Part shown: positions 6,453 to 16,227 of the stretch, piece by piece
How the letters are laid out: every line of letters begins with the position of its first letter
How positions within the stretch are numbered: position 1 is the stretch's first letter
Assembly: GCF_000308875.1 (NCBI RefSeq)
Contig: NZ_BAGL01000013.1
Span: forward strand, 124,001-188,000
Length of the DNA: 64,000 nucleotides
Direction: 5' to 3'
DNA from: Nocardia transvalensis NBRC 15921
GTDB lineage: Bacteria > Actinomycetota > Actinomycetes > Mycobacteriales > Mycobacteriaceae
The notes under the pieces: model-generated
The model's database searches: none
What the model saw: the letters and a program-made list of their open reading frames with translations, nothing else
What the model was told of the DNA's origin: nothing
Translations under genes and position numbers: made by a program

Positions 6453-9400
6453 ATGCTCGGCAAGGCTGACGTTCGCGACATCGTGGCGGCGGAGCTCGGG
6501 GTGCCGTCCGAATCGATCGGCGACGACGACGATCTGGTCAGCCTGGGCATGCACTCGATGATGCTGATGCAGCTGGCCGCGCGCTGGCGCAAGCAGGGTC
6601 ACGAGGTGCGCAGCTCGGAACTGGCCCTGCAACCGACGCTCGCCGCGTGGGCGGAACTGCTGTCCGGGGGGCATGCCGAACCGCCCGCGCCCGCACCGGA
6701 ACCCGCCCCGGCCGAGACCGCCGAGAGCGACGAATTCGCCCTCGCCACAATGCAACACGCGTACTGGGTCGGGCGGCGGCAGGATCAGCGGCTGGGCGGT
6801 GTCGCGGCGCATCTGTACGTCGAATTCGACGGCGAGGGCGTACAGGCGGACCGCATGCGGCGCGCGGTGGGACGCCTGGTCCGCCGCCACGAGCAACTGC
6901 GCGTGCAGTTCACCGACGCCGGTACGCAAAAGGTGCTGCCGGAGCCGTTGCGTCCGGTCTTCCATCTCATCGACCTCACGTCGGCGGGAGCGACGGGACC
7001 GGAGGCGGCAGCCTGCGTAACCACGGAGGGACCCGCGGACGGCGCCGTGGACACTGCATTCGACGGCGGGCGAATGGAACTCGAACGCGTCCGCCAGGAG
7101 AAGAGTCACCAGCGGATGGACGTCGCGGCCGGTCAGGTCGTCGACATCACCCTCACGCTGCTGCCCGGCGGAAAGCACCGAGTGCACGTCGATGTCGACA
7201 TGCTGGCCGGTGACGCCCTGAGCTACCGCAGGATTCTCGACGATCTCGCGACCCTCTACGCCGCCGACGCCGACGCCGCCGATTCCCTCGGCTACACCTA
7301 CCGCCGCTACCTGGCCGATCGAGAGCGCACCGCACCCGACAACTCGGCCGCGAAGACGTGGTGGGAGAACCGGATCCAGGGCCTCCCCGATATCCCGTCG
7401 CTGCCGGTGCTCGCGGAGAACGACCGCCCCGACCCGGCGCGCAGCGTCCGGCTGCACCACTGGTTCCCGCCGGAGGCGAAGGCGCAGCTCAACAAGGTCG
7501 CGCACAGCCACGGCGTGACCCCGGCCGTGGCCCTGGCCACCGTCTTCTCCGAGGCGATCGCCCGCTGGTCGGCGCACCAGCGCTTCCTGCTGAATGTCCC
7601 GCTGTTCGACCGGGAGCCGCTGCACGACGACATCGACCGCGTGGTCGGCGACTTCACCAACTCCGTACTGGTGGATGTCGACGCCCGCGAAACGGAATCG
7701 ATGGTGACGCGCGCGAAGCGATTGCAGCGCGAATTGCACACCTGCGCGGCGCATTCCACCTACGAGGGCCTGGACGTCCTGCGCGACCTCGGCCGGCTGC
7801 GCGGCGCCCCGGTCACCCCGTCCGTGGTGTTCACCTCCGGGCTCGACCTGGGCGAGCTGTTCTCCGACGAGGTGACGAAGACCTTCGGCGAGCCGGTGTG
7901 GATCCTCTCGCAGGGCCCGCAGGTGGACCTGGACGCCCAGGTGGTCGAGCTGTCCGGCGGGCTGCTGGTCAACTGGGACGTGCGCCGCGACGCCATGCCC
8001 GCCGGTGTGGTCGACGCGATGTTCGGCGAATTCCGCCGGTTGCTGCTGGCGCTGGTCGAGCCGGGCGCCGATTGGCAGGCGCCGCTGTCGATCCCGCTGC
8101 CGGACGCCCAGCGGGCGGTGCGCGACTCGGTCAACGCCACGGGCCGGGACCTTGGCGCTCGCACGCTGCACGACGCGTTCTTCGCACGGGCCGAACAGGA
8201 TCCGAACCGTATCGCGCTGCGCTGGCGGGACGGCGGATCCAGCAGCTACGGCGATCTCGCGGGCCGGGCCCTGGCGGTCGGCCGGGCGCTGGCCGATGCC
8301 GGAGTGCGGCCCGGGGACACCGTCGCGGTCGTGATCGGCAAGGGGCACAGGCAAATTCCCGCAGTGCTGGGCGTGCTGGCCGCCGGCGCGACCTACGTTC
8401 CGATCGGCATCGGGCAGCCGCGGGCGCGGCGGGACCGGATTCTCGCGCGGGCGGGGGCGAAGGTGGCCCTCGTCGAGGACGGCGCGGAGCTGCCCGACGG
8501 CGTCACCGCGGTCGCGCTGGACGTGGCGGTCGCCGGACCGCGACTGGAGCGCGCCCACAGCTGCGCGCCCCGCGAGACCGCATACGTCCTGTTCACCTCC
8601 GGTTCCACCGGCGAGCCCAAGGGCGTCGAGGTCAGCCACCGGGCCGCCGCCAACACCATCGACGCGCTCGCCGCGCACTTCGGGCTCGGTAAGGACGACC
8701 GGTTGATCGGCCTGTCCTCGCTGGAATTCGACCTGTCGGTGTTCGACATCTTCGGCGCGTTGTCGCTCGGCGGCGCGCTGGCCTGCGTGGACGCCGACAC
8801 CGAGCGCGACGCCGAGGCGTGGGCGCGGCTCATCGCCGAAACCGGTGTGAGCGTGCTGAACTGCGCACCCGGCCTGATCGGCATGCTGCTCGACACCGCG
8901 TCTCCCGAACAGCTGCGCTCGATGCGCGTGGTGATCACCGGCGGCGACCGCGTGAATACCGAACTGGGACAGCGCTTCCGGGCCGTCGTCCCCGGCGTGC
9001 GCTTCGCCGGGCTGGGCGGCACCACCGAAACCGCGATCCACTCCACCGTGTGCGAGGTGACCGCCGACTTCCCGGCCGCCTGGGCCACGGTGCCCTACGG
9101 CACCCCACTGGCGAACGTCCGGATGCGGGTGGTCAACGAGCGCGGCGAGGATTGCCCGGACTGGGTGGTCGGCGAATTGTGGATCGGCGGAACGAGTGTC
9201 GCCGACGGCTACCGCGGCGATCCCGAGCGGACCGCGGAGCGCTTCGTCGAGATCGACGGCGTGCGCTGGTATCGCACCGGCGATCTCGCCCGATACCTGC
9301 CCGACGGCACGGTGGACTTCCTGGGCCGCGCCGACCATCAGGTGAAGATCCGCGGCTACCGCGTGGAACTCGGCGAGGTGGAGTCGGCGCTGACGGCGCT

Positions 9401-9959
9401 GCCGCAGGTCCGCGAGGCCGTGGCGTTGGTGACCGACGGCGGCCGGTTGGTCGCGGCCGTGACCGCCGACGCCGCCGTGGATTTCGCCGCCGCGCTGCGG
9501 GACTCGCTGCCCGCCCACATGATTCCCGAGGCCGTCGAGGTGTTCGACGCGATCCCGTTGACCGCCAACGGAAAACTGGACCGCGCGGCCGTCCGCCGCG
9601 CGATCGACGCCGACGCCCCGGGCTCGGCGGACGCCTACGTGGCGCCCGCCGACGAGGTCGAGGCGGCGATCGCCTACATCGCGGGCCAGATCCTCGGCGT
9701 CGACCAGGTGGGCGTCGAGACCGACTTCTTCGAGATCGGCGGCAACTCGATCCTGGCCACCACCCTCACCGCGAAGGTGCGCGGGCTGCTGTCGGTCGAG
9801 AAGTTCGGTGTCACCGAGGTTTTCGAGGGACGCACGGTGCGCCGGATCGCGTCCGGACTGATGGCGTCCGAGACCACGCCGGGCCGGCTGGCGCAGGTGT
9901 CGCGGATCCTGCTCGAACTCGCCGAGGTGAGCCTGCCCGAACCCGTGCCCTCCCGCTGA
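6453..9959 (+). CDS. mbtB: MbtB-like NRPS: ArCP-Cy-A-PCP (hydroxyphenyl-oxazoline formation)
   Basis: This 1168-aa protein starts at ATG 6453 behind GAGGAG. Domains in order: aryl carrier protein (Ser35 in LGMHSMM); a heterocyclization domain with the DxxxxD motif DMLAGD at residues 249-254; an adenylation domain about 560-1060 ([29 protein letters not shown]); and a PCP (Ser1099 in GGNSIL). This is the MbtB order: a salicyl group on the ArCP condenses with a Ser/Thr/Cys on the PCP and cyclizes. Hand alignment to PheA suggests specificity residues D-L-F-N-I-G-L-I-H-K, closest to Thr-type codes, which would fit a methyl-oxazoline. Unlike mycobacterial MbtB there is no C-terminal thioesterase; separate thioesterases follow downstream. 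A 67-bp repeat (family B) lies inside the Cy domain. Confidence 0.9.
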   Translation: MLGKADVRDIVAAELGVPSESIGDDDDLVSLGMHSMMLMQLAARWRKQGHEVRSSELALQPTLAAWAELLSGGHAEPPAPAPEPAPAETAESDEFALATMQHAYWVGRRQDQRLGGVAAHLYVEFDGEGVQADRMRRAVGRLVRRHEQLRVQFTDAGTQKVLPEPLRPVFHLIDLTSAGATGPEAAACVTTEGPADGAVDTAFDGGRMELERVRQEKSHQRMDVAAGQVVDITLTLLPGGKHRVHVDVDMLAGDALSYRRILDDLATLYAADADAADSLGYTYRRYLADRERTAPDNSAAKTWWENRIQGLPDIPSLPVLAENDRPDPARSVRLHHWFPPEAKAQLNKVAHSHGVTPAVALATVFSEAIARWSAHQRFLLNVPLFDREPLHDDIDRVVGDFTNSVLVDVDARETESMVTRAKRLQRELHTCAAHSTYEGLDVLRDLGRLRGAPVTPSVVFTSGLDLGELFSDEVTKTFGEPVWILSQGPQVDLDAQVVELSGGLLVNWDVRRDAMPAGVVDAMFGEFRRLLLALVEPGADWQAPLSIPLPDAQRAVRDSVNATGRDLGARTLHDAFFARAEQDPNRIALRWRDGGSSSYGDLAGRALAVGRALADAGVRPGDTVAVVIGKGHRQIPAVLGVLAAGATYVPIGIGQPRARRDRILARAGAKVALVEDGAELPDGVTAVALDVAVAGPRLERAHSCAPRETAYVLFTSGSTGEPKGVEVSHRAAANTIDALAAHFGLGKDDRLIGLSSLEFDLSVFDIFGALSLGGALACVDADTERDAEAWARLIAETGVSVLNCAPGLIGMLLDTASPEQLRSMRVVITGGDRVNTELGQRFRAVVPGVRFAGLGGTTETAIHSTVCEVTADFPAAWATVPYGTPLANVRMRVVNERGEDCPDWVVGELWIGGTSVADGYRGDPERTAERFVEIDGVRWYRTGDLARYLPDGTVDFLGRADHQVKIRGYRVELGEVESALTALPQVREAVALVTDGGRLVAAVTADAAVDFAAALRDSLPAHMIPEAVEVFDAIPLTANGKLDRAAVRRAIDADAPGSADAYVAPADEVEAAIAYIAGQILGVDQVGVETDFFEIGGNSILATTLTAKVRGLLSVEKFGVTEVFEGRTVRRIASGLMASETTPGRLAQVSRILLELAEVSLPEPVPSR
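6988..7054 (+). repeat. Family B repeat, copy 1, inside the Cy domain of the first NRPS
   Basis: The first 46 bp match 12835-12880 at 42 positions, and the full 67 bp match 12835-12901 at about 55 positions without a gap. Here it is read as SAGATGPEAAACVTTEGP..., a surface-loop stretch between the early Cy strands and the SHQ region. The second copy is read in another frame, which argues for DNA-level insertion rather than shared protein function. Confidence 0.75.
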
Positions 9960-10003
9960 CCGCGGAGCGGCCGGATTTCGTAGTACACAGATTGGTTCGA
10001 TAG

Positions 10004-13000
10004 ATGCGTTCGCTGGAAGACCTGCAGGTAGCGATGGCGGCTCGGCTCGCCCAGGAGGGGCTGGCCACGACCGCCGCCGTGCCGGTGCGCCGAGATCCGC
10101 AGCGGGCCCCGCTGTCGTTCGGGCAGCGGTACGTCTGGGCGCATCAGCAGATCGCCCCCGACAGCGCGGCCTACAACCTGTGCCTGGCACTGACTTTCGA
10201 CGGTGACATCGACGCGGCCGCGCTGCGGGCGGCGTTCACCGCGCTGGTCCGGCGGCACGAGGTCCTGCGCACGACCTACCACACGGACGAGAACGGCGAG
10301 CCCTACCAGCGGATCCATCAGGACCTCCCGCCGCGGCTCACCGACGTGGACCTCACCGGCGAGGCAGACGCCGACGCGCGGCTGGCCGACCTGGTCGCCG
10401 CGGCGGCCCGCGAGACCTACGACCTCACGGCGGAATCGTCGCTGCGCGTCGTCTTCGCGCGGGTGCGGCCCACGCGGCTGGTCGCGGTGGTCTCGATCCA
10501 GCACATCGCCTGGGACGGGATGACGCTGCCCGCGCTGTCGCGGGATGTGGAGAACTTCTATCGCCAGGCCCTGACCGGTCCGGTCGAGGTCGAGCCGCTG
10601 GCGTTGCAGGTGGCCGATTTCGCCGAATGGGAGCAGGACCGCTTCCACGCCGAGGAGCAGACCGAGGACATCCGGTTCTGGGAGAGCCGGTTCGACGGCG
10701 AGGTCCCCGAACTCCAGCTGCCCTTCGATCGCCGCCCGGTCGCGGTGTCCGAGCGCGGCGAGCGCGCCGACAAGCCGCTGAGCGCGCGGGCCGACGCCAA
10801 TCTGCGCCGGCTCACCGCCGACCTGCGCACCACGCCCTTCTCGGTCTTCCTCGCCGCCTATCACCTGGCGCTGCGGCAGATGACCGGCCAGGACGACATG
10901 GTCATCGGCACCACGGTCGCCAACCGTGAGGAAGCCGGGATGGAACTGCTCATCGGCAACCTCAGCAATATGCTGCCGCTGCACCTCACCGGCGGCGCGG
11001 GCACGTTCGCCGAACTGGTGGAGCAGGTGCGGTCGGTGACCACGGAGGCGTTCCGGCACAAGCACTTCCCGCAGGAGGGCATCGTCCGGGCGGTGAACCG
11101 GACGACCGGGAACGTCGGCTCCACACTGTTCGACACCATGGTGCTGTTCCTGCACCAGAAGATCGACGGCCCGCAGCTGCCGGGCGTCACCACCAGCTGG
11201 GAACTCATCGACAACGGCGGGGCCCTGCTGCCGCTGGTCGTCGAGACCTTCATGCACGACGACCGCACCGACGTCCAGATCACCTACCGCACCGACGTTT
11301 TCGACGCCGCGACGATCGACCGGCTGCACGAGTACATCGACCAGGTCCTGGCCGAGGCCGCCGGCGACCGCCGGGTGGACGATCTGCTGACCCTGTCGGA
11401 GACCGACCGGGCGCATCTGGCGGAGTGGTCGCACGGCGGCGTGGTGGAGGTCGAGCGGGAGACCGTCGATGCCATGATCCGGCATTCGGCCGCCCGGTAT
11501 CCCGAGCGGGTCGCGGTCGTATTCGGCGAGACGGAGCTGACCTACGCCGACTTCGACGCGCGCGTCAACCGGCTCGCGCGCCTGCTGCTCGCCCGTGGCG
11601 TGCGTGCCGGGGACCGGGTCGCCGTCTACGCCGAGCGCAGCGAACGGCTGCCCCTCGCGTTCGCCGCCGTGCTGCGGGCGGGCGCGGTGTACTTCCCGAT
11701 CGATCCCGCCTACCCGTCCGATCGCGTCGAGTACATGCTCGGCGATGCCCGGCCCACCGTGCTGATCCGCACCGCGCCGCGCCCGCCCGAGGTCGACCTC
11801 GACATCCCGGTGGTGGATCTGGCCGCGGAGGAGATCGCGCGAGAGCTTGCGGCACTGGATGATTCGGCCGTCGCGGAGAGCGAGCTGACCCGGCCCATCC
11901 ATCCGTTCGACGGCGCGTACCTGCTGTACACCTCCGGAACCACCGGGCGTCCCAAGGGTGTCGTGGTGCATCACCGGGGCGTCGCCAACCACGTGCAGTG
12001 GATGCGCGACTACCTCGAATTCGGCGCGGAGCGCATTCTGCAGAAGGCGCCCATCGGCTTCGACGTCTCGGTGTTCGAACTGGTCAACGCGCTGTGCACG
12101 GGGTCGGCGACGGTGCTGCCGCCGCCGGACTGGTGGCAGGCCGATGTCGAGGCGCTGGCGGGGATCATCCACCGCCACCGAATCACGCAGATCTCGTTGG
12201 TGCCCAGCGTCGTTCGGGCCTTTATCGACGCCGGGCCGGATCCGTCGCGCTTGCAGTCGATGCGCTATGTCTACCTCGGCGGCGAATCGGTGCCGCCGGC
12301 CCTGGTGGAGGAGTCGAGCCGGTTCTTCGGCGGGACGGTCCTGGGCCTGTACGGGCCGACCGAGGGCTCGATGGACCTCATGCACGAGGACTTCGCCGGA
12401 ACCTCGGAGCGGAGCTTGCGGAGCGATCCTGATACAGAGCGTGATTCGATCGAATCCGCGCTGATCGGGCGGCCGGAATGGAATTCGTCGGTATACGTCC
12501 TGGACGAACGGCTGCGGCAGGTGCCGCCCGGCGTCGTCGGCGAGCTGTATCTCGGTGGCGCGCAACTGGCGCAGGGCTATCACCGGCGGCCCGACCTGAC
12601 CGGCGCGGCCTTCGTGGCCTGCCCGTTCGACGCGACGCCGGGCGCGCGCATGTACCGCACCGGCGACATCGTGCGCTGGAACTCCCGTGGGCGCATGGAG
12701 TATCTGGGCCGCGTCGACGATCAGGTGAAGATCCGCGGCCACCGCATCGAACTCGGCGAGATCGGCACCGTCCTGCGCCGCTTGCCCGGTATCGCGTCCG
12801 CCGCGGCCGTCACCGTCTCGCAGGGCAGCGGTGCGAGCGACGGGCCCGGAGGCGGCAGCTTGCGTAACCACGTAGGGCCCGGGGAGGACCGCCATGGACA
12901 CAGTGCGGCGCTGGTGGCTTACTATGTGCCGGAACCGGATTCGGAGTTCGCCACCCTCGCCGATCCCGCCGACCGCATCAAGGCGGAGCTGGCGGAGCGG

Positions 13001-16000
13001 CTGCCCGACTACATGATTCCCGCCGCGCTGGTGCGGTTGGCCGCGTTGCCGCTCACCGCGAACGGCAAACTGGACCGCAATGCCCTGCCCGCACCGGATC
13101 TCGGCGGCAGCACCGGCCGTGGCCGCGCGCTGGCCGACGACGCCGAATACGCCGTCGCCGAGGCCGTGCGCCAGGTACTCGGCATCGCCGACGGCACCGA
13201 TCTCGCGGCCGACGACGACTTCCTGGCCCTGGGCGGCGATTCCATCACCGCCATCCGGATGGCGTCCGCGCTGAAGAAACGCGGCCTGCTCATCACGACC
13301 AGCGCGCTGTTCGAGGCGCGCACGATCGCCCGGATCGCCGCGGCGGCGGAACCGATCGTGGCGGGCGGCGCGCCGGCGCTGGCCGAGGTCGGCGAGGAGA
13401 CGGGCTGGATTCCGCTCAATCCGATCGCGACCGTGCTCACCGAGCAGGCCGCCGACTACAGCGCCTACAGCCAGGCCACCGCGGTGGTGACGCCCGCGCA
13501 CAGCACCCTCGAACAGGTCGCCGCGGTGGTGGCGGCGCTGGTGGACCGGCATCCGATGCTGCGCGCACGGGTGGCCGAGGGACCGGACGGGCAGACCGCC
13601 TTCCACGTCCCGGGCTCGGACGAGACCACGGCCGAGCCCACGCTGACCGAGGTGGTGCTGGATCCCGGAACATGGGATCGCACCGCCGGTTCGGCGCTCC
13701 GCGAGCAGTTACGGCAGGTCAGCGAGCTGCTGGACCCGGGGGCCGGGCGCATGGTCGCGGCCGTGTGGCTGCGGTCCGCCGACGGCGCGCAGGGCCGCCT
13801 GTTGCTGGTGATCCACCACCTCGCGGTCGACGGCGTGTCCTGGCGCATCCTGCACGACGACCTGCGCCAGCTCTGGCAACACCCCGACGCGCCCGCGGAA
13901 TCCGGGACGTCGGTGAAGACGTGGAATACCAGCCTGGTCGGGCTGGCGACCGCGGACAGCGTGGTCGGCACCCTGCCGTACTGGACGGCCGCCGCGGAGG
14001 GGGTCGATCCGGTGCTCGGCAACCGCGAACTCGACCCCGCCGTGGACACCGTCGCGACCGTCCGCGAGATCACGGCGACGCTCGACTCCGACGACACCGC
14101 ATTCCTGATGACCACGGCCACCGCGGCGTTCGGCTGCGACTTCCTCGACATCCAAGTGGCGTCGCTCGCGGTGGCGGTGCACCGGTTCCGGCGTCGGCGT
14201 GACAGCGACGCCCGCACGGTATCGCTCACCATGGAACGGCACGGCCGCGTCGAAACACTGTTCAGAGGAGTGGATCTCGCGAATACCGTCGGCTGGTTCA
14301 CCACCGCCTACCCGGTGACTCTGGACGTCTCCGGCGGATCCGAGGTCGAGTCCGCGGTCAAGGCCGTCAAGGAGCAGTTGCTCGCCGTCCCGGATTCCGG
14401 AATCGGCTGGGGGCTGCTGCGCCTGCTCAACCCGGAGACCCGGCCGGGGCTCGAACGGCACCGCTCGCCGCAGATCAGCTTCAACTACATGGGCCGGTTC
14501 GCCGACGGTGGCTCCGAGGGCCCGGCCGAGGACTGGTCGGCCGCACCGGAATTCGGCTACCTGGGCGGCCACGCCAATCCCGGCATGCCCGCGCCCGCCC
14601 TGCTCGACATCAACACGGTGGCGCTGACCGGCGACGACCGCGTGACCCTGCACGCCTCCTTCCGCTTCCCGGGCGACGCGCTGTCCGAGGAGGACGCGCG
14701 CGAACTCGCCGAACTGTGGGAATCCGGTCTGGGCGAGCTGGCGAAGGCGGTGCGCGACAATCAGATTCGACGGCTGACCCCGAGCGATGTGCTCGCGGCC
14801 GACGTGACGCAGCTCGATCTCGACCGCTGGCAGGACATGTACGGCGAGTACGAGGACGTGTACCCGCTGGCGCCCATGCAGGCCGGGCTCTATCTGACCG
14901 CGCTCAGCGCGGGCGCCCGCGACGTCTACAACGTGCAGACGCTGATCGGCGTGCGTGGCGAGCTGGACGTGCCGCGGCTGGGCCGGGCGTTCGACACCGT
15001 GCTGAACCGCTACCCGAACCTGCGTGTGACACTGTCGGTCTCGCACGCCGGTCAGCCGTACGCGATCGTGGCCGGGCACGCCGCGGTGCCGGTCCGGGAG
15101 ATCGACCTCTCGGCACAGGCGGACGCGACCGAGCGGCTGCACGAGTTCTACCGGTCCGATCAGGCCGAGCAGTTCGACCTGACCCACGGGCCGCTCACCC
15201 GGGTCGCCGTGGCGCACCTGCCCGACGGGACGCACATGGTGGTGCTGACGATGCACCACCTGCTGCTCGACGGCTGGTCCGGGCAGCTGGTGTCGCGAGA
15301 GGTGTTCGCGGAGTACGCCGTCGCCGGTGCGGAGCCGATCGGCACGCCGGAGACCTTCGGGAAATTCCTGGCGATGGTGCACGACGAGCAGGACGCCGTG
15401 GAACGGGCGTGGCGGCCGGTACTCGACGGTGTGCAGCCGTGCATCGTCGCCCCGGGCCGCGGCCTGGGCAGCGACGGCATCCCGGTCGAGCGGTCCTTCG
15501 CGATCGACGACGACCTGGTGGAGCGGGTGACCGCGCTGGCCTCCGAACTCGGCACCACCTTCAGCGTGGCCTGCCAGCTGGCGTGGGCGAACGCGCTGCG
15601 CTACGTGGCGGGCGGCGAGGATGTCGTCTTCGGCGAGGCGGTGTCTGGACGGCCGGCCGATCTCGACGACGTCGACAACGCCATCGGCTGTTTCGCCAAC
15701 ATCATCCCCGCCGTCATCGGATTCGACGGCGGCCGGACCTGGCGCCAGCATCTGGCCGACATCCAGTCCCGGCGCGTGGATCTCATGGAGTACCACAGCT
15801 ATCCGCTCACCTCGGCACTGCGCGCGGCCGGGGCCCGCAAGCTGTTCGACACCATGTTCGTGTTCGAGTCCTATCCGCCCGGGCGCAAGGAACTCGAGCG
15901 GCTGCTCGGCACGGCGGGGCTGGAGCTGGCGTCTTTCGAGGGCGCCGGGGCGACGGACAACGCGCTGCTGCTGATGATCTTCCCCGCGAATTCGCTGCTG

Positions 16001-16195
16001 CCCAGCGATTCCGTGCAGGCGGCGATCTTCTACGCCGAGGACGCCTTCGAACCGGACGATGCCCGGATCATCGAGGCCGCCTTCTACAACACCCTGCGGG
16101 CCATCGCCGACGGGCCCGACCGTCCCGTCGACGCCGTGCCCGTGCTCGGCGACGAGGACCAGGGCCTGCTGGTGATGCGGCGCATGTGGCAATGA
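10004..16195 (+). CDS. NRPS, C-A-PCP-E-C (first lysine-type module plus trailing condensation domain)
   Basis: This 2063-aa protein has five domains. The condensation domain is about 25-450 (QHIAWDG). The adenylation domain is about 470-990 (LYTSGTTGRPKG, GLYGPTEG). PCP carries Ser1080 in LGGDSIT. The epimerization domain is about 1130-1560 (IHHLAVDGVSWRIL, ERHGR). The second condensation domain is about 1620-2050 (MHHLLLDGWSG). The first four resemble the MbtE-type module that adds the first (hydroxy)lysine. The hand-read specificity string is D-V-F-S-Y-G-L-M-D-K; the acidic Asp fits a basic side chain, but the substrate is inferred. The trailing C domain has no A domain after it and may form the ester to a polyketide hydroxyacyl unit. 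A family B repeat lies in the A domain. It starts 44 bases after the first NRPS. Confidence 0.88.
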   Translation: MRSLEDLQVAMAARLAQEGLATTAAVPVRRDPQRAPLSFGQRYVWAHQQIAPDSAAYNLCLALTFDGDIDAAALRAAFTALVRRHEVLRTTYHTDENGEPYQRIHQDLPPRLTDVDLTGEADADARLADLVAAAARETYDLTAESSLRVVFARVRPTRLVAVVSIQHIAWDGMTLPALSRDVENFYRQALTGPVEVEPLALQVADFAEWEQDRFHAEEQTEDIRFWESRFDGEVPELQLPFDRRPVAVSERGERADKPLSARADANLRRLTADLRTTPFSVFLAAYHLALRQMTGQDDMVIGTTVANREEAGMELLIGNLSNMLPLHLTGGAGTFAELVEQVRSVTTEAFRHKHFPQEGIVRAVNRTTGNVGSTLFDTMVLFLHQKIDGPQLPGVTTSWELIDNGGALLPLVVETFMHDDRTDVQITYRTDVFDAATIDRLHEYIDQVLAEAAGDRRVDDLLTLSETDRAHLAEWSHGGVVEVERETVDAMIRHSAARYPERVAVVFGETELTYADFDARVNRLARLLLARGVRAGDRVAVYAERSERLPLAFAAVLRAGAVYFPIDPAYPSDRVEYMLGDARPTVLIRTAPRPPEVDLDIPVVDLAAEEIARELAALDDSAVAESELTRPIHPFDGAYLLYTSGTTGRPKGVVVHHRGVANHVQWMRDYLEFGAERILQKAPIGFDVSVFELVNALCTGSATVLPPPDWWQADVEALAGIIHRHRITQISLVPSVVRAFIDAGPDPSRLQSMRYVYLGGESVPPALVEESSRFFGGTVLGLYGPTEGSMDLMHEDFAGTSERSLRSDPDTERDSIESALIGRPEWNSSVYVLDERLRQVPPGVVGELYLGGAQLAQGYHRRPDLTGAAFVACPFDATPGARMYRTGDIVRWNSRGRMEYLGRVDDQVKIRGHRIELGEIGTVLRRLPGIASAAAVTVSQGSGASDGPGGGSLRNHVGPGEDRHGHSAALVAYYVPEPDSEFATLADPADRIKAELAERLPDYMIPAALVRLAALPLTANGKLDRNALPAPDLGGSTGRGRALADDAEYAVAEAVRQVLGIADGTDLAADDDFLALGGDSITAIRMASALKKRGLLITTSALFEARTIARIAAAAEPIVAGGAPALAEVGEETGWIPLNPIATVLTEQAADYSAYSQATAVVTPAHSTLEQVAAVVAALVDRHPMLRARVAEGPDGQTAFHVPGSDETTAEPTLTEVVLDPGTWDRTAGSALREQLRQVSELLDPGAGRMVAAVWLRSADGAQGRLLLVIHHLAVDGVSWRILHDDLRQLWQHPDAPAESGTSVKTWNTSLVGLATADSVVGTLPYWTAAAEGVDPVLGNRELDPAVDTVATVREITATLDSDDTAFLMTTATAAFGCDFLDIQVASLAVAVHRFRRRRDSDARTVSLTMERHGRVETLFRGVDLANTVGWFTTAYPVTLDVSGGSEVESAVKAVKEQLLAVPDSGIGWGLLRLLNPETRPGLERHRSPQISFNYMGRFADGGSEGPAEDWSAAPEFGYLGGHANPGMPAPALLDINTVALTGDDRVTLHASFRFPGDALSEEDARELAELWESGLGELAKAVRDNQIRRLTPSDVLAADVTQLDLDRWQDMYGEYEDVYPLAPMQAGLYLTALSAGARDVYNVQTLIGVRGELDVPRLGRAFDTVLNRYPNLRVTLSVSHAGQPYAIVAGHAAVPVREIDLSAQADATERLHEFYRSDQAEQFDLTHGPLTRVAVAHLPDGTHMVVLTMHHLLLDGWSGQLVSREVFAEYAVAGAEPIGTPETFGKFLAMVHDEQDAVERAWRPVLDGVQPCIVAPGRGLGSDGIPVERSFAIDDDLVERVTALASELGTTFSVACQLAWANALRYVAGGEDVVFGEAVSGRPADLDDVDNAIGCFANIIPAVIGFDGGRTWRQHLADIQSRRVDLMEYHSYPLTSALRAAGARKLFDTMFVFESYPPGRKELERLLGTAGLELASFEGAGATDNALLLMIFPANSLLPSDSVQAAIFYAEDAFEPDDARIIEAAFYNTLRAIADGPDRPVDAVPVLGDEDQGLLVMRRMWQ
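12835..12901 (+). repeat. Family B repeat, copy 2, inside the A domain of the second NRPS
   Basis: This copy aligns without gaps to 6988-7054 but is read in a different frame, giving SDGPGGGSLRNHVGPGED. It falls in the loop after the A8 core motif, where related enzymes have only a few residues before the LVAYYVP strand. Confidence 0.75.
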
Positions 16196-16227
16196 CGCGC
16201 TGACGTAGCGAATCGGAGGTGAGGGGT

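Noticed and set aside
12398..12452. Possible further insertion in the A domain of the second NRPS (SERSLRSDPDTERDSIES)
   Set aside because: The stretch contains short GGAGC repeats but has no second copy in the window, and this A-domain loop is variable in length.
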